A stretch of DNA of 64,000 bases from Dickeya chrysanthemi NCPPB 402 (lineage in GTDB: Bacteria; Pseudomonadota; Gammaproteobacteria; Enterobacterales; Enterobacteriaceae): assembly GCF_000406105.1 (NCBI RefSeq), contig NZ_CM001974.1:1896367-1960366 (forward strand), in the 5' to 3' direction. Positions 16,314 to 27,229 of this stretch are shown here, piece after piece (the stretch's first letter is position 1; every line of letters begins with the position of its first letter). The translations under genes were made by a program, and so were the position numbers. The notes below the pieces were generated by a model, which was given only the letters and a program-made list of their open reading frames with translations, did no database searches and was not told where the DNA came from.

Positions 16314-17324
16314 ATGAGTCTGGATATCGACCAGATTGCCTTGCACCAGCTCATCAAGCGTGACGAGCAGTCGCTGGAGATGGTGTTGCGCGATTCGCTG
16401 TTGACCGTGAACGGCGCGGTCAGCGATATGATGGCGGAGCTGCACCGTGTTTACAGCGCCAAAAGCAAGGCATACGGCCTGTTTAATGAAGAGAGCGAGC
16501 TGGCGGCGGCATTGCGTTCCTGCCGTAAAGGCGATGATGACTTTCTGGCCTTTTCCCGCGCGGCGACCGGCCGGTTACGCGATGAGCTGGCCAAATACCC
16601 GTTTGCTGAAGGCGGCGTAGTGTTGTTCTGCCAGTACCGTTATCTGGCGGTGGAGTATCTGCTGATTGCGGTGCTGAACAGTTGCAACAGCCTGCGGGTC
16701 AACGAACAGCTGGATATCAGCAGCACCCATTATCTGGACATCCACCATGCCGATATCGTGGCGCGCATCGATCTGACCGAATGGGAAACCAGCCCGGAAT
16801 CCACCCGTTATCTGACCTTTTTCAAAGGGCGTGTTGGCCGTAAAGTATCTGACTTCTTTATGGATTTTCTGGCGGCAGCCGAAGGGCTGGATACCAAAGC
16901 GCAGAATAAAGGGTTGCTGAAGGCGGTGGATGAGTATTGCGCTGATGCACAACTGGATAAGAACGAGCGTCAGCAATACCGTCAGCAGGTGTACAGCTAC
17001 TGCAACGAGCAGTTGCAGGCGGGCGAAGAAATCGAACTGGAAGCGTTGTCGAACGAGCTGCCGCCGTTGGGCGATAAAACCTTCCAGGCGTTTACCGCCG
17101 AGCAGGGGTATGAACTGGAAGAGAGCTTCCCGGCGGACCGCAGCACGCTGCGCCAGTTGACCAAATTTGCCGGTAGCGGCGGCGGGCTCAGTATTAATTT
17201 TGATGCGCTGCTGTTGGGAGAGCGTATTTTCTGGGACCCGGCCACCGATACGCTGACCATCAAAGGCACGCCGCCTAATCTGCGTGACCAATTACAGCGT
17301 CGGCTTGGCGGCGGCGAGCGCTGA
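16314..17324 (+). CDS. yejK: Nucleoid-associated protein YejK (NdpA)
   Basis: 336 residues starting [20 protein letters not shown] with AAGGAGAG nicely placed before ATG 16314. The protein binds DNA in the nucleoid and, in E. coli, interacts with topoisomerase IV and gyrase. Length and sequence are typical throughout ([28 protein letters not shown]). Divergent from yejL across about 160 bp, the conserved arrangement. Confidence 0.95.
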   Translation: MSLDIDQIALHQLIKRDEQSLEMVLRDSLLTVNGAVSDMMAELHRVYSAKSKAYGLFNEESELAAALRSCRKGDDDFLAFSRAATGRLRDELAKYPFAEGGVVLFCQYRYLAVEYLLIAVLNSCNSLRVNEQLDISSTHYLDIHHADIVARIDLTEWETSPESTRYLTFFKGRVGRKVSDFFMDFLAAAEGLDTKAQNKGLLKAVDEYCADAQLDKNERQQYRQQVYSYCNEQLQAGEEIELEALSNELPPLGDKTFQAFTAEQGYELEESFPADRSTLRQLTKFAGSGGGLSINFDALLLGERIFWDPATDTLTIKGTPPNLRDQLQRRLGGGER

Positions 17325-17470
17325 TTTTTCCTTTTTTCCCCTCTCTCCACCGGTTTCTCTGCGTGGAGTTTGCTCAGGCAGGGATTGTCGTCCCTGCCTG
17401 CAAACCGGTTTGGCAGCGTTTGCCCACTGTTTTATGATGGGTATTCGTCTGTGTGCGTTGTGAGATTCCC

Positions 17471-19171
17471 GTGCGTTCGACCTTTGACATGTTGCTGGCG
17501 GTGTACGACCGTGCGGCATTGATGCTTATCTGCCTGTTTTTCCTGACGCGGACACGCCATTTCCGCCAACTGTTGCAGCAGGATGAACACTCCCGCGTTG
17601 ACCTGGTGGTGGTCACCGCCATCTTTTCACTGTTTGCGCTGTTTAGCACCTGGTCCGGTATTAACGTGGAAGGGTCGCTGGTGAATGTGCGGGTGGTGGC
17701 GGTGATGTCCGGCGGTATTCTGTTCGGGCCGTGGGTGGGGATCACCACAGGCGTGATCGCCGGTGTGCACCGTTACCTGATCGATATTCACGGTATTACG
17801 TCGGTCCCTTGCCTTATCACCAGCATTGTGGCCGGGTTTATGTCGGCCTGGATTCACCATCGCATCCCGCGTGATCGCCACTGGAGCGTGGGAATCGTCG
17901 GCGGGATGCTGTGCGAGTCGTTGACCATGCTGTTGGTGGTGCTGTGGGCGCGGCCGTTTTCGCTGGGGCTGGATATTGTCGCCCATATTGCGATTCCGAT
18001 GATTTTGGGTGCGGTCAGTATCGGATTGATCGTGTTGCTGGTGCGTAGCGTGGAAGGGGAAAAGGAGGCGATTGCCGCCCGACAGGCCAAGCTGGCACTG
18101 GATATTGCCAACAAAACGCTGCCGCTGTTTCGCCATATCAATAGCCAGTCGCTCAGTACGGTATGTGAAATTATCCGCCGTGATATTGCTGCCGACGCCG
18201 TGGCGATCACCAACACCTCGCAGGTGCTGGCCTACGTGGGGGTCGGGGAGGAGAATTACCATAGCGGCGATCGCGAGCTTAGCCCGACGACGCAACTGGC
18301 ACTAAGAAGTGGGAAAATCATCATTAAAAACAATGATGAGGCGTATCGCACCCCGGAAATCCATTCGATGATTGTGATCCCTTTGCGGGAAAAAGGCGAA
18401 GTAACCGGCACGCTTAAAATCTATTACCAACGGGCGCATCGGATTACCTGGTCGCTGCAAGAGATGGCTGTCGGGCTGTCGCAAATCATTTCCACCCAGC
18501 TTGAGGTGTCGCGCGCCGAGCAACTGCGTGATATGGCTAATCGCGCGGAATTACGGGCGCTGCAAAGCAAAATCAACCCGCACTTCCTGTTTAACGCACT
18601 CAACGCGATCTCTACTTCCATTCGGCTGAATCCGGATACTGCGCGTCAGTTGATTATCAACCTGTCGCGTTACCTGCGGTATAACCTGGAGCGCAATGAA
18701 GAGGAACTGATTGATATAAAAAGCGAGCTGTACCAGGTTAAGGATTACATCGCCATTGAGCAGGCGCGTTTCGGCGACAAGCTGACGGTGATTTACGAGA
18801 TTGATGAAGACGTCAGTTGTCATATCCCTGGCCTGCTGATTCAGCCGCTGGTTGAAAACGCAATTGTTCACGGCATTCGATCTTGTAAAGGCAAGGGCGT
18901 AGTGACGCTGAGCATTCGGGAGCAGGGTGATCGCATTCGGGTGGCGGTGCGTGATACCGGCATCGGCATCAGCGATGAGGTGATTGCCCGCGTGGAGCGC
19001 AATGAACTGCCGGGCAATAAGATTGGCCTGCTCAACGTTCATCAACGGATTAAGCTGTTGTATGGCGAAGGGCTGCGAATCACTCGGCTTAATCCAGGCA
19101 CCGAAATCGAGTTTTTTATTACGCGCGACAGCATGAACCGTTCGGACAATAGGGTGACGTTTCCTTCATGA
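17471..19171 (+). CDS. ypdA: Pyruvate-sensing histidine kinase YpdA (LytS family)
   Basis: 566 residues from GTG 17471; this start aligns one-to-one with E. coli YpdA up to the conserved [17 protein letters not shown] segment, while the GTG at 17453 would add six residues. Six or so hydrophobic segments form the 5TM-Lyt sensor domain ([20 protein letters not shown]), followed by a GAF-like part and a LytS-type kinase core: phosphorylated histidine in [19 protein letters not shown] box in [12 protein letters not shown] and G box in DTGIGI. In E. coli it responds to extracellular pyruvate. It is followed by its response regulator after 25 nt and then by the regulon's main target yhjX. Confidence 0.93.
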   Translation: MRSTFDMLLAVYDRAALMLICLFFLTRTRHFRQLLQQDEHSRVDLVVVTAIFSLFALFSTWSGINVEGSLVNVRVVAVMSGGILFGPWVGITTGVIAGVHRYLIDIHGITSVPCLITSIVAGFMSAWIHHRIPRDRHWSVGIVGGMLCESLTMLLVVLWARPFSLGLDIVAHIAIPMILGAVSIGLIVLLVRSVEGEKEAIAARQAKLALDIANKTLPLFRHINSQSLSTVCEIIRRDIAADAVAITNTSQVLAYVGVGEENYHSGDRELSPTTQLALRSGKIIIKNNDEAYRTPEIHSMIVIPLREKGEVTGTLKIYYQRAHRITWSLQEMAVGLSQIISTQLEVSRAEQLRDMANRAELRALQSKINPHFLFNALNAISTSIRLNPDTARQLIINLSRYLRYNLERNEEELIDIKSELYQVKDYIAIEQARFGDKLTVIYEIDEDVSCHIPGLLIQPLVENAIVHGIRSCKGKGVVTLSIREQGDRIRVAVRDTGIGISDEVIARVERNELPGNKIGLLNVHQRIKLLYGEGLRITRLNPGTEIEFFITRDSMNRSDNRVTFPS

Positions 19172-19196
19172 ACCGAACCGGCGGCAGGAGAACCGT

Positions 19197-19934
19197 GTGA
19201 AAGCAATCATTGTTGAAGATGAATTTCTGGCGCAGCAGGAACTGGGCTGGCTTATCAAACAGCACAGCCAGATTGAGGTGGATGCCGTCTTTGATGATGG
19301 CCTGGATGTGTTGAAATACCTGCAGGATAACCGGGTGGATGTCATCTTCCTTGATATCAATATTCCGTCGTTGGATGGGGTGATGCTGGCGAAAAATATC
19401 AACCAGTTTGCCCACAAGCCGCTGATTGTTTTCATTACCGCCTATAAAAACCATGCGGTGGAGGCGTTTGAGCTGGAAGCGTTCGACTATATTCTCAAGC
19501 CCTACCATGAAACCCGCATTGTCGGCATGTTGCAAAAACTGGAAGCAGCGTGGCAGCAACAGCAATTACCTGCTCATTCCAGCAGCGACAGCATCCGCCC
19601 GGCGCCGATGACCATCAATCTGCTCAAAGATAAGCGGATTATCGTCACCAATATTCATGATATCTATTACGCCGAATCCCATGAAAAGCTGACCTTTGTC
19701 TATACCCGGCGCGATGAGTTTGTGATGTCGATGAACATTACCGAGTTTTGTAGCCGGTTGCCGGAGGCCTATTTCTTTCGGTGCCACCGGTCGTACTGCG
19801 TGAATTTGAGCAAAATCCGCGAGATAGAGCCCTGGTTTAACAATACCTACATCCTCAAATTGAGCGACCTGGATTTCCAGGTGCCGGTCAGCCGCAGCAA
19901 GGTGCGGGAGTTTCGCCAGTTGATGCGGTTGTAG
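19197..19934 (+). CDS. ypdB: LytTR response regulator YpdB
   Basis: 245 residues from GTG 19197 with GCAGGAGAA upstream. Receiver domain at residues 1-120 with acidic pocket VEDE and phospho-acceptor Asp53 in IFLDINIPSLDG, and Lys in FDYILKPYHETR. LytTR DNA-binding domain in the C-terminal half (DIYYAESHEKLTFVYT, FFRCHRSYCVNL, VPVSRSKVREFRQLM). In E. coli YpdB activates yhjX through two direct repeats close to GGCATTTCAT; such a pair lies 64 bp downstream of this gene, in front of yhjX. Confidence 0.94.
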   Translation: MKAIIVEDEFLAQQELGWLIKQHSQIEVDAVFDDGLDVLKYLQDNRVDVIFLDINIPSLDGVMLAKNINQFAHKPLIVFITAYKNHAVEAFELEAFDYILKPYHETRIVGMLQKLEAAWQQQQLPAHSSSDSIRPAPMTINLLKDKRIIVTNIHDIYYAESHEKLTFVYTRRDEFVMSMNITEFCSRLPEAYFFRCHRSYCVNLSKIREIEPWFNNTYILKLSDLDFQVPVSRSKVREFRQLMRL

Positions 19935-19997
19935 CGATGACGAGGCCGGACGTCCGACATCGTAAGGCGTCTTCACCGTCATTGATGCCGCTCTGGC

Positions 19998-20028
19998 GGC
20001 ATTTCATTCCCTGATTGATGCCGTTCAT
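19998..20028 (+). promoter_or_regulatory. YpdB operator upstream of yhjX
   Basis: GGCATTTCAT at 19998-20007, then an 11-bp spacer, then TGCCGTTCAT at 20019-20028 (7 of 10 identical). This is the motif and spacing I recall for the E. coli yhjX promoter bound by YpdB. A TATACT hexamer at 20062-20067 is a plausible -10 with no good -35, as expected for an activator-dependent promoter. Confidence 0.75.
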
Positions 20029-20129
20029 GCCGTTATTAAATCGGTGGTCGTTCCCCCTCTTTATACTGGTGCCATTCGCAGGCCGTTTTGCCCGCATCTC
20101 TTCACACCAGAACAATCGAGGCTACCGTC

Positions 20130-21347
20130 ATGAACGGAACACCAGTAAACCGCGGCGTTATTGTTGCCGGAACCGTCCTGACCCAAATGGGGCTGGGCAC
20201 CATATACACCTGGAGTCTTTACAACCAACCGCTGGTCGACAAATTTCACTGGCCGCTCAGTTCGGTGTCGACCACTTTCTCCCTCACCAGTTTTTTTCTG
20301 GCGTTCGCCACGCTGTTTGCCGGGCGGATACAGGAACGCATTGGCATTCGCAAGCTGGCGTTGATGGCCGGTTTGGTGCTGGGGGTGGCGTTGATGGCGA
20401 CATCCATGGTGTCGTCGCTGCCGATGCTGTGGCTATTGGTCGGGCTGGTGGTGGGATTTGCCGACGGCACCGCGTACATCACCACGCTATCCAACCTGAT
20501 AAAGTGGTTTCCGAATCGCAAAGGCGTGATTGCCGGGGTATCCGTCGGCGCATACGGCACCGGCAGTCTGGTGTTTAAATACGTCAATAGCGCATTGCTG
20601 GCGCAGGTCGGCGTATCACAGACATTCTTCTGGTGGGGGATCATGGCGCTGCTGATGATTACCGGCGGTGCGATGCTGCTGAAAGATGCGCCGGTACAAC
20701 CGATTCAGACGGCAGCTCAGGGTGGCAACGTCAACTTTACCGTCAGTGAAATGCTGCGTCGTAAAGAAGCCTGGTTGTTGTTTGTGGTGTTCTTCACCTC
20801 TTGCATGAGCGGGCTGTATCTGATCGGCATCGTGAAGGATATCGGGGTCACAATGGCCGGGCTGGATGCAATGACGGCCGCCAGTGCGGTATCGGCGATC
20901 GCGATTTGCAACACGGCGGGGCGTTTGATTCTTGGCTATCTGTCCGACAAAGTGGGGCGTTTGCGGGTGCTGAATTTTACGCTGTTGGTCACTGCATTGG
21001 CTGTTACAGTGATGGCTTTCCTGCCGCTTAACGCTATGACGTTCTTCCTGTGCACCGGGGCGGTGGCCTTCTGTTTCGGCGGAAATATTACGGTCTACCC
21101 GGCGATCGTGGCTGATTTCTTTGGCCTCAAGCATCACAGTAAAAACTACGGGCTGATTTATCAGGGGTTTGGTTTAGGCCCGCTAGCCGGTTCCTTTATC
21201 GCCGCTGCGCTGGGAGGGTTCCACAGTACCTTTATCGCCATTGCGCTGCTGTCGGTGGTTTCGCTGGTGATTACCCTGTTTATCCAGCCGCCGAAAGCAC
21301 CGCGTGAGCAGGATGTCCCGCTGGTTGCCCAAGGTAGCCACGCCTGA
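20130..21347 (+). CDS. yhjX: MFS transporter YhjX, pyruvate-responsive
   Basis: 405 residues, 12 predicted membrane segments, of the oxalate/formate antiporter-like MFS group. TYTWSLYNQPLV-type start (GTIYTWSLYNQPL), FADGTAYITTLSNLIKWFPNRKG and the end of the protein match E. coli YhjX (402 aa). ATG 20130 is chosen because it fits the family N-terminus and has CGAGG upstream; a frame start at 20088 would add 14 residues. Its position directly after ypdAB is informative: in E. coli the three genes are not neighbours, yet yhjX is the chief YpdB target. Confidence 0.9.
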   Translation: MNGTPVNRGVIVAGTVLTQMGLGTIYTWSLYNQPLVDKFHWPLSSVSTTFSLTSFFLAFATLFAGRIQERIGIRKLALMAGLVLGVALMATSMVSSLPMLWLLVGLVVGFADGTAYITTLSNLIKWFPNRKGVIAGVSVGAYGTGSLVFKYVNSALLAQVGVSQTFFWWGIMALLMITGGAMLLKDAPVQPIQTAAQGGNVNFTVSEMLRRKEAWLLFVVFFTSCMSGLYLIGIVKDIGVTMAGLDAMTAASAVSAIAICNTAGRLILGYLSDKVGRLRVLNFTLLVTALAVTVMAFLPLNAMTFFLCTGAVAFCFGGNITVYPAIVADFFGLKHHSKNYGLIYQGFGLGPLAGSFIAAALGGFHSTFIAIALLSVVSLVITLFIQPPKAPREQDVPLVAQGSHA

Positions 21348-21374
21348 TTCGCCCGGCCTTTACTGTATCGCCGA

Positions 21375-21407
21375 ACGCCACCGCCATCACGCCGGTGGCG
21401 TTTTTTT
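21375..21407 (+). terminator. Rho-independent terminator after yhjX
   Basis: ACGCCACCG and CGGTGGCGT form a 9-bp stem followed by seven T. Confidence 0.85.
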
Positions 21408-21472
21408 GGGGGAAGACGTAAGGAAGACCGCGTATTGGCGAGATAACGGGAAGCTGTCGATAAGGTGAAAAC

Positions 21473-21502
21473 AAAAACGCCGCACAGTTGTGCGGCGTTT
21501 TT
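21473..21502. terminator. Perfect-palindrome terminator after rplY (works both ways)
   Basis: AAAAACGCCGCAC, loop AGTT, GTGCGGCGTTTTT: a perfect 13-bp inverted repeat with A and T tails, between the converging yhjX and rplY. Confidence 0.9.
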
Positions 21503-21530
21503 GCTGGCTCGTCGAAACGTTGTGGTGTAA

Positions 21531-21818
21531 TTACACGCGAACGAAATCGATGTGAGTCAGTTTCGGCTTGAACGGATGACGCTGAACAGCCTGGATTTTT
21601 ACTTTGGTTTCTTTGCCATCGACAACCAGGACGATTTCACCGTACAGGCCTTCGCTGTTACGATCTTCCAGGTTTTTAACGATATCGTGGTCCAGTTCGA
21701 TGGAAACCGGTGCTTCGCTACCACCGTAAACGATAGCGGGGAATTTACCGGTAGTGCGCAGGCGGCGGCTCGCACCCTTACCCTGCTCTTTACGTACTTC
21801 TGCGTTGATAGTAATCAT
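21531..21818 (-). CDS. rplY: 50S ribosomal protein L25
   Basis: 95 residues, [20 protein letters not shown], the short single-domain (non-Ctc) form typical of enterobacteria. L25 binds 5S rRNA in the central protuberance; the conserved end [14 protein letters not shown] is present. Monocistronic, with its own terminator. Confidence 0.97.
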   Translation of the reverse strand: MITINAEVRKEQGKGASRRLRTTGKFPAIVYGGSEAPVSIELDHDIVKNLEDRNSEGLYGEIVLVVDGKETKVKIQAVQRHPFKPKLTHIDFVRV

Positions 21819-21898
21819 TGCTTTCTCTACTTATATAAAATGACCCTGTTACAGGCGACCCAGCAACAGGCAGGATAATCCGCTTTGTTCAAATAACC

Positions 21899-22095
21899 AT
21901 ACCCTTCATACTTCAAGTTGCAGGTGTGTTGGCTGCGTTCGTTCACCCGAATCACTTACCTGAGTAAGCTCATCGGGATGAAATGAGAGACATCCTGTCT
22001 CTCACCGGAGGCCAGCCGTTGGCTGGTCAAATTCGTTCCCGACGAATTTGTCACTCTCTTGCCGCCTTCCTGCAACTCGAATTATTTTGGGTATA
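21899..22095. repeat. ERIC element with an internal insertion (197 bp)
   Basis: Ends match the standard ERIC (CATACTTCAAGTTGCAGGTG and CTGCAACTCGAATTATTTTG), but about 70 bp are inserted after AGCTCATCGGGAT, containing short inverted repeats (GAGAGACA/TGTCTCTC and AAATTCGT/ACGAATTT). Such enlarged ERICs are known in enterobacteria. It fills most of the gap between rplY and yejH. Confidence 0.88.
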
Positions 22096-22169
22096 TGTTG
22101 ATATTCGAAATAAAAGCGGGCGAGATTCTAGCGGAATATGGCGGCGCGGGCAAATAAAACCACTGCAAG

Positions 22170-23945
22170 CTAGCCGCGCAGTTCGTTTGCCCGGCGATAG
22201 CGGCCCTGATAATCGAAGATTTTTTCCCGCACCTGCCAGAATTTGCCCTGTAGACGGGCCACCACGAAGTCCGGCGCGCGCAGCAGCACCTGCTGCGTCA
22301 CCACATCGTCAGCATTCTGCCAGTGAAAAGGAACGCCGGGCGCGCGCTGATGCACCCGCAGAAAAACATGGCTAAACGCGTTACGCTGGGCGGCCGTGTG
22401 CAGCCGAAAGCGTTCGCTGACATCAGCACCGTCTTCGTCGTAATAGGTGATGCGCAGCCATTCGCCTTTGGCGTCGGTGCCGTGTTGCAGGCGCATGCCG
22501 CTACAGCGCAGCACCAGCGCATCTTTGAGCTTCAATGCGGCTTTCAGCATATCATCCGGGTCGACCAACAATGCATCGCAGGTCTGGCAGCGTCGCGCGG
22601 CAATATCGTTTTCCGCGCCGCAGTGCGGGCAGCTTTTGAAGCGGAAGCGGTAGTCGCATTGTTGTCTCCGCCCTTGTTCATCGTCCTGCCAGCCCTGACA
22701 GCGGCGGCCGTAATGTTCTATTACGCTGCCGTCATCGGTGCATTTCCCCCAGAACAAGTTGGCGAAACCGCATTGCGGGCAGAATACCTGTACCGGCTGG
22801 CTGTCGCTGTGCGGTTTACTGTTGCCGACTTCCGGCGTGTAGAGATCGAAAGGGTTGCCGGCATAATCCAGGATCAGGCAGTCGGTTTTACCGGGAAACA
22901 AACGCAAGCCACGCCCGATGATTTGCTGATAGAGGCTGACGGATTCGGTTGGCCGTAAAATGGCGATGGCGTCGACATGTGGCGCGTCAAAACCTGTCGT
23001 CAACACCGACACGTTAACCAGATAACGCAATTGCTGCTGTTTGAAGGCGCTGATGAGTGCGTCTCGCTGTGGGGTAGGCGTTTCCCCGCTGATAAGCGCC
23101 GCTTCGCCAGGCGGTAACAAGCCTTCGATTTCCCGCGCATGTTCCACCGTGGCGGCAAAGATCATCACGCCTCGCCGGTGTGTCGTGTATTCGATAATCT
23201 GGCGAATGATGAGCGGGGTGACCCGCTGCTGACGCTTCAGCTCCCGGTTCAGATCCGCATCGCTGAACGATCCATTATTGAACAGCCCGTTGCTGCGCGC
23301 CGCCAGTTGGCTGAAGTCATATTGCACCACCGGCATATCGAGCCGATCCGGTGGCACCAGAAAACCGTGGCGGATCATGTAGCGCAGCGGTAATTCGTAG
23401 ATACAGTCGCGGAACAGGCAGCTCTCGTCGCCGCGGATCATACCGTGATAATGGTATTGATAGATCCAACCCCGGCCCAGGCGATAGGGGGTGGCGGTCA
23501 ATCCCAGCAACCGCAACTGGGGATTGGTCTGCTGTAAATGCCGGATGATTTGCTGGTACTGGCTGTTTTCATCATCGCTGATTCGATGACACTCATCGAC
23601 GATCAACAGTGAGAACGCCTCATCGAATTTTCCGGGGTGACGCGCCACTGACTGCACACTGCCAAACACCACTTTGCCTTCGCTGTCGTGCTGATTGAGT
23701 CCGGCGGCGAAAATATCCGCCGGTAAACCCAGCGCGCAATATTTGGCGTGATTCTGCTCAACCAGTTCCTTGACGTGCGCCAGTACCAATACCCGCCCGC
23801 GCGCCAGCCGTGCCAGCTCAGCAATCACCAGGCTTTTGCCGGCGCCGGTGGGTAAAACGATCACCGCCGGGGCGGTGTGCTGGCGAAAATAGGCAAGGGT
23901 GGCGTCAACCGCTTCTTGCTGGTACGGGCGCAGTGTAAATGACAT
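22170..23945 (-). CDS. radD: DEAD/DEAH-box helicase-like protein RadD (YejH)
   Basis: 591 residues. Motif [11 protein letters not shown], motif [11 protein letters not shown] (DECH), motif [11 protein letters not shown] and motif [15 protein letters not shown] of superfamily 2, then a four-cysteine zinc motif (CPQCG, later CPHCG and CQTC). E. coli RadD is an ATPase linked to RecA-mediated recombination and repair of DNA crossovers. Start ATG at 23945 overlaps the yecH-like stop (TGATG), so the two genes are coupled. Confidence 0.95.
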   Translation of the reverse strand: MSFTLRPYQQEAVDATLAYFRQHTAPAVIVLPTGAGKSLVIAELARLARGRVLVLAHVKELVEQNHAKYCALGLPADIFAAGLNQHDSEGKVVFGSVQSVARHPGKFDEAFSLLIVDECHRISDDENSQYQQIIRHLQQTNPQLRLLGLTATPYRLGRGWIYQYHYHGMIRGDESCLFRDCIYELPLRYMIRHGFLVPPDRLDMPVVQYDFSQLAARSNGLFNNGSFSDADLNRELKRQQRVTPLIIRQIIEYTTHRRGVMIFAATVEHAREIEGLLPPGEAALISGETPTPQRDALISAFKQQQLRYLVNVSVLTTGFDAPHVDAIAILRPTESVSLYQQIIGRGLRLFPGKTDCLILDYAGNPFDLYTPEVGNSKPHSDSQPVQVFCPQCGFANLFWGKCTDDGSVIEHYGRRCQGWQDDEQGRRQQCDYRFRFKSCPHCGAENDIAARRCQTCDALLVDPDDMLKAALKLKDALVLRCSGMRLQHGTDAKGEWLRITYYDEDGADVSERFRLHTAAQRNAFSHVFLRVHQRAPGVPFHWQNADDVVTQQVLLRAPDFVVARLQGKFWQVREKIFDYQGRYRRANELRG

Positions 23946-24184
23946 CAGTGGCGGCAGATTTTGCTTTCGTGGGTAGTAAAGCCGTTATCTTGCGCAATGA
24001 ATTTGCCTTTGTCAGCCAGAAATTGCACCAGTCCGGCAGCCGTCATGTCGGCGGCGGAGCAGGTGTGAAAACGGGCATCGCGGCCAAAACGTGCTTCGAT
24101 GGCGGCAATCAGTTCATCAGTGGTAAAGGATCTGTTGGCGGCCACCATCATATGTAATACTTCATGGCCGTGAATCGATGACAT
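23945..24184 (-). CDS. YecH family metal-binding-like protein (DUF2492)
   Basis: 79 residues, [20 protein letters not shown], with [14 protein letters not shown] and the end ESKICRH, nearly superimposable on E. coli YecH. The His and Cys pairs suggest metal binding, but the role is unknown. ATG 24184 has AGGAGA 8 nt upstream; a longer frame from 24220 is less likely. In E. coli yecH is elsewhere, so its coupling to radD is specific to this lineage or its relatives. Confidence 0.85.
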   Translation of the reverse strand: MSSIHGHEVLHMMVAANRSFTTDELIAAIEARFGRDARFHTCSAADMTAAGLVQFLADKGKFIAQDNGFTTHESKICRH

Positions 24185-24461
24185 AATAGGTCTCCTGATA
24201 ATTATCGGGCGATCGATCATCGCCAGTACGGCGAGACGTCGCGGTTATACTTGCTATCGTGTGCCGGCCGATAAGGCCAGGCGGCAGAATAGTAAAGTTG
24301 CTTTTATTATGCTTTTTTAAACGGTACAGAGAGGCGGTCTACATCAATATCCGGCCTGAAAGAGGATATTCGGTGTGAAAGACAGTGCCTTATCCCGGTC
24401 AGGCGGCGTTACGTCCGTACCTGACCGGTAATTCGTGATCACCATAGGCAGTCATTCATTA

Positions 24462-25160
24462 ATGCGATTGGATAAATTTCTTTCCCAGCAGTTGGGGATC
24501 AGCCGTTCGCTGGTCGCGCGCGAGTTGCGTGCGCAGCGTGTGACGGTTGACGGCGAAGTCATAAAAAACGGTGCATTCAAACTGCTGCCGGAGCATGAGG
24601 TGGCGTTTGACGACAATGTGCTCGAACAGCAGAACGGGCCGCGCTATTTCATGCTCAACAAGCCGCTGGGGTATGTGTGCTCGACCGATGACCCTGACCA
24701 TCCAACGATTTTGTACTTTATCGATGAACCGGTCGCGCACAAACTGCACGCCGCCGGGCGGTTAGATATCGATACCAGCGGTTTAGTATTGTTGACCGAC
24801 GACGGTCAGTGGTCGCACCGCATTACCTCGCCGAAACACCACTGCGAAAAAACCTATCTGGTGACGCTGGAGCAGCCTTTGGCGCCGGATACCGCAGAGA
24901 AGTTTCAGGCCGGCGTACAGCTTCACGGCGAGCAGAGCCTGACGCGCCCGGCCACGCTGGAGGTTCTCTCTGAGCATCGGGTGCGCCTGACCATCAGCGA
25001 AGGGCGTTATCACCAGGTGAAACGCATGTTTGCCGCGGTGGGCAATCATGTGGTGGCGTTGCATCGTGAGCGTATTGGCGCCATTACCTTGGATGATGCG
25101 CTGGAGGCGGGCGAATATCGGCCGTTGACGCCGGAAGAAATCGCCGGCATCGGGCAATAA
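24462..25160 (+). CDS. rsuA: 16S rRNA pseudouridine(516) synthase RsuA
   Basis: 232 residues starting [20 protein letters not shown]. An S4-type RNA-binding domain occupies residues 1-60, followed by the RsuA/RluB/E/F catalytic domain with the catalytic aspartate in [17 protein letters not shown] and the conserved [15 protein letters not shown]. It converts U516 of 16S rRNA to pseudouridine. Start placed at ATG 24462 by family alignment; 27 extra nucleotides upstream are open but unlikely. Followed by bcr, as in E. coli. Confidence 0.95.
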   Translation: MRLDKFLSQQLGISRSLVARELRAQRVTVDGEVIKNGAFKLLPEHEVAFDDNVLEQQNGPRYFMLNKPLGYVCSTDDPDHPTILYFIDEPVAHKLHAAGRLDIDTSGLVLLTDDGQWSHRITSPKHHCEKTYLVTLEQPLAPDTAEKFQAGVQLHGEQSLTRPATLEVLSEHRVRLTISEGRYHQVKRMFAAVGNHVVALHRERIGAITLDDALEAGEYRPLTPEEIAGIGQ

Positions 25161-25207
25161 CTGCACGCAGTCAATTGTTGATACGTTATCCGGTGTAACG
25201 TCTTGAT

Positions 25208-25236
25208 CCCCGCCGCTCCGTGGCGGGGTGCTTCCT
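25208..25236 (+). terminator. Possible weak terminator between rsuA and bcr
   Basis: CCCCGCC and GGCGGGG form a 7-bp stem, followed by a pyrimidine-rich tail without a clean T run. Confidence 0.4.
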
Positions 25237-25258
25237 TTTATCTGGAGAACCGCTTTTC

Positions 25259-26440
25259 GTGCCATCACCCTCATCTTCGCGCGTCGGTCTGATTTTTATT
25301 CTGGGATTAATATCGATGCTGATGCCTATCGCCATCGATATGTATTTGCCGGCGTTGCCGGTGATTGCAAAAGAGTTTTCGGTCGATCCGGGCCGGGTGC
25401 AGATGACGCTCAGTTCATATGTGCTCGGTTTCGCTATTGGTCAGATCTTTTACGGTCCGATGTCGGACAGCATCGGGCGTAAACCGGTGATTCTGGGCGG
25501 GGTTCTGGTCTTTACGCTGGCGGCCGCAGCCTGTGCCTTGTCGCAAACGGTCGACCAACTGATTCATATGCGCTTTCTGCATGGCCTGTCGGCGGCTTCA
25601 GCCAGTGTGGTTATCAATGCGCTGATGCGGGATAGATTCTCGAAAGATGAATTCTCGCGCATGATGTCGTTCGTGATTCTGGTCATGACGGTGGCGCCGC
25701 TGCTGGCACCGATTATTGGCGGCGCGCTGCTGTTCTGGCTGAGCTGGCATGCCATTTTCTGGACGATAGCCGCGGCATCGCTGGTTGCGACGGTGCTGGT
25801 ATGGCTGTTTGTGCATGAAACTTTGCCGGCCGAACGGCGACAGCCTTTCCATCTGCGTACTACGGTGAGGAATTTTTTCCAGTTGGTGCGTCATCGCCGT
25901 GTTTTCAGTTATATGTTTGCCAGCGGACTGTCGTTTTCGGGGATGTTTGCTTTTTTGAGCGCCGGGCCGTTTGTCTACATCGACCTGAATGGCGTGTCAC
26001 CCCAACACTTTGGTTACTATTTTGCGCTGAATATCGTGTTCCTGTTTTTGATGACTTTGCTCAATAGCCGCATTGTGTCGCGTATGGGGGCGATGTTCAT
26101 GTTTCGGTTGGGGCTGCTTATCCAGTTTATGATGGGGATATGGCTGGTGGCGGTTTGTAGCTTTCATCTGGGGTTTATCCCGCTGGTGTTTGGCGTGGCG
26201 GTATTCGTCGGGTGCGTCGCGACGGTGGCGTCTAATGCCATGGCGGTGATTCTTGATGATTTCCCGCATATGGCCGGGACGGCATCCTCACTGGCGGGTA
26301 CGATGCGCTTCGGGTTGGGGTCGCTGGTAGGGACATTGTTGTCGCTGGCTACTTTCCAAAGTCCCTGGCCGATGGTGGGCGCGATGGCGTTCTGTTCAAC
26401 CGGCGCATTCGGTTTATTTCTGTACGCAGGCCGCCGCTAA
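25259..26440 (+). CDS. bcr: Bcr/CflA family drug efflux MFS transporter
   Basis: 393 residues with 12 hydrophobic segments. The DHA1 signature is clear: [32 protein letters not shown], and [21 protein letters not shown]. coli Bcr gives bicyclomycin and sulfonamide resistance and exports dipeptides and cysteine. GTG 25259 with CTGGAG upstream is the best start by family alignment. Confidence 0.92.
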   Translation: MPSPSSSRVGLIFILGLISMLMPIAIDMYLPALPVIAKEFSVDPGRVQMTLSSYVLGFAIGQIFYGPMSDSIGRKPVILGGVLVFTLAAAACALSQTVDQLIHMRFLHGLSAASASVVINALMRDRFSKDEFSRMMSFVILVMTVAPLLAPIIGGALLFWLSWHAIFWTIAAASLVATVLVWLFVHETLPAERRQPFHLRTTVRNFFQLVRHRRVFSYMFASGLSFSGMFAFLSAGPFVYIDLNGVSPQHFGYYFALNIVFLFLMTLLNSRIVSRMGAMFMFRLGLLIQFMMGIWLVAVCSFHLGFIPLVFGVAVFVGCVATVASNAMAVILDDFPHMAGTASSLAGTMRFGLGSLVGTLLSLATFQSPWPMVGAMAFCSTGAFGLFLYAGRR

Positions 26441-26738
26441 TCGTCATCTCCTGATGTGTCCTTTCCTGATGTTGCCGCCGGCGTGTTGTCGGCAGTGTTC
26501 CCGCCCGCGTTCTTAAAATGTGAAAAAGTTGAACCAAAAGTGAACAATTAGAAGAAATGGGTTGAGATATTGGGAATAAAAGGTTACATATAGCGCAAAA
26601 TCGATCAAGAACGTGATCTTGCTAACGTTTTGAACGGTTGTCACGCTGAGTGCCATGCTTCTGGGGCGGCCTCATCATGAAAACATGTTACTTTTTTGTG
26701 TCGCTATCGTGGTAAAAAAGATGCGAAGCAAAGAAAAC

Positions 26739-26772
26739 TTGTGAATTTATGTTATAATTTTGTGAATTTATG
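26739..26772 (+). promoter_or_regulatory. yejG promoter with direct repeats around its -10 box
   Basis: TTGTGAATTTATG occurs at 26739-26751 and again at 26760-26772, 21 bp apart (two helical turns), and TATAAT (26753-26758) lies between them. The spacing suggests a regulator sitting on both sides of the -10 region. The rest of the 356-bp gap 26441-26796 shows no gene. Confidence 0.5.
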
Positions 26773-26796
26773 GCAGCTTAGCTGAGGAAGACCGCT

Positions 26797-27141
26797 GTGA
26801 ATACTCTCCAACTTTCGGTAGTTCATCGCTTGCCGCAAAGTTACCGATGGTTATCGGGTTTTACTGGCATAAAAGTTGAACCGATTCCACTTAGCAGCAT
26901 GGATGATGACAGTTGTCTGATTGGTTTTAAACTACTCAGCCACGACGGTGAAGAAGCCCGTCAGATTATGCGCCATCTCAACCAGTCGCTGGATGAGATT
27001 CAACTGCAGTGCGCCGTTGTGGAGTGGGAGGGCGAGCCATGTCTGTTTTTGCATCGTCATGACGAGAGCGCCGCGATGTGCCGCCTGAAAGACGTGGGCG
27101 TGGCGATCGCCGAGTCCGTATGCGCGCAGTATCCTTTCTAA
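26797..27141 (+). CDS. yejG: YejG family protein
   Basis: 114 residues from GTG 26797 with GAGGAAGACC upstream. LQLSVVHRLPQSYRWLSGF, GEPCLFLHRHDE and CRLKDVGVAIAE match E. coli YejG, which has the same length. Function unknown. Convergent with yejF. Confidence 0.92.
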   Translation: MNTLQLSVVHRLPQSYRWLSGFTGIKVEPIPLSSMDDDSCLIGFKLLSHDGEEARQIMRHLNQSLDEIQLQCAVVEWEGEPCLFLHRHDESAAMCRLKDVGVAIAESVCAQYPF

Positions 27142-27229
27142 GCTCGCCGCATCGAAAAAAACTGTAGTCGCTGTTCTCCCGCCCGGCCTGATGCCTGCCA
27201 GACTGCGCAAGTATCAGGCCGGGAGCACA

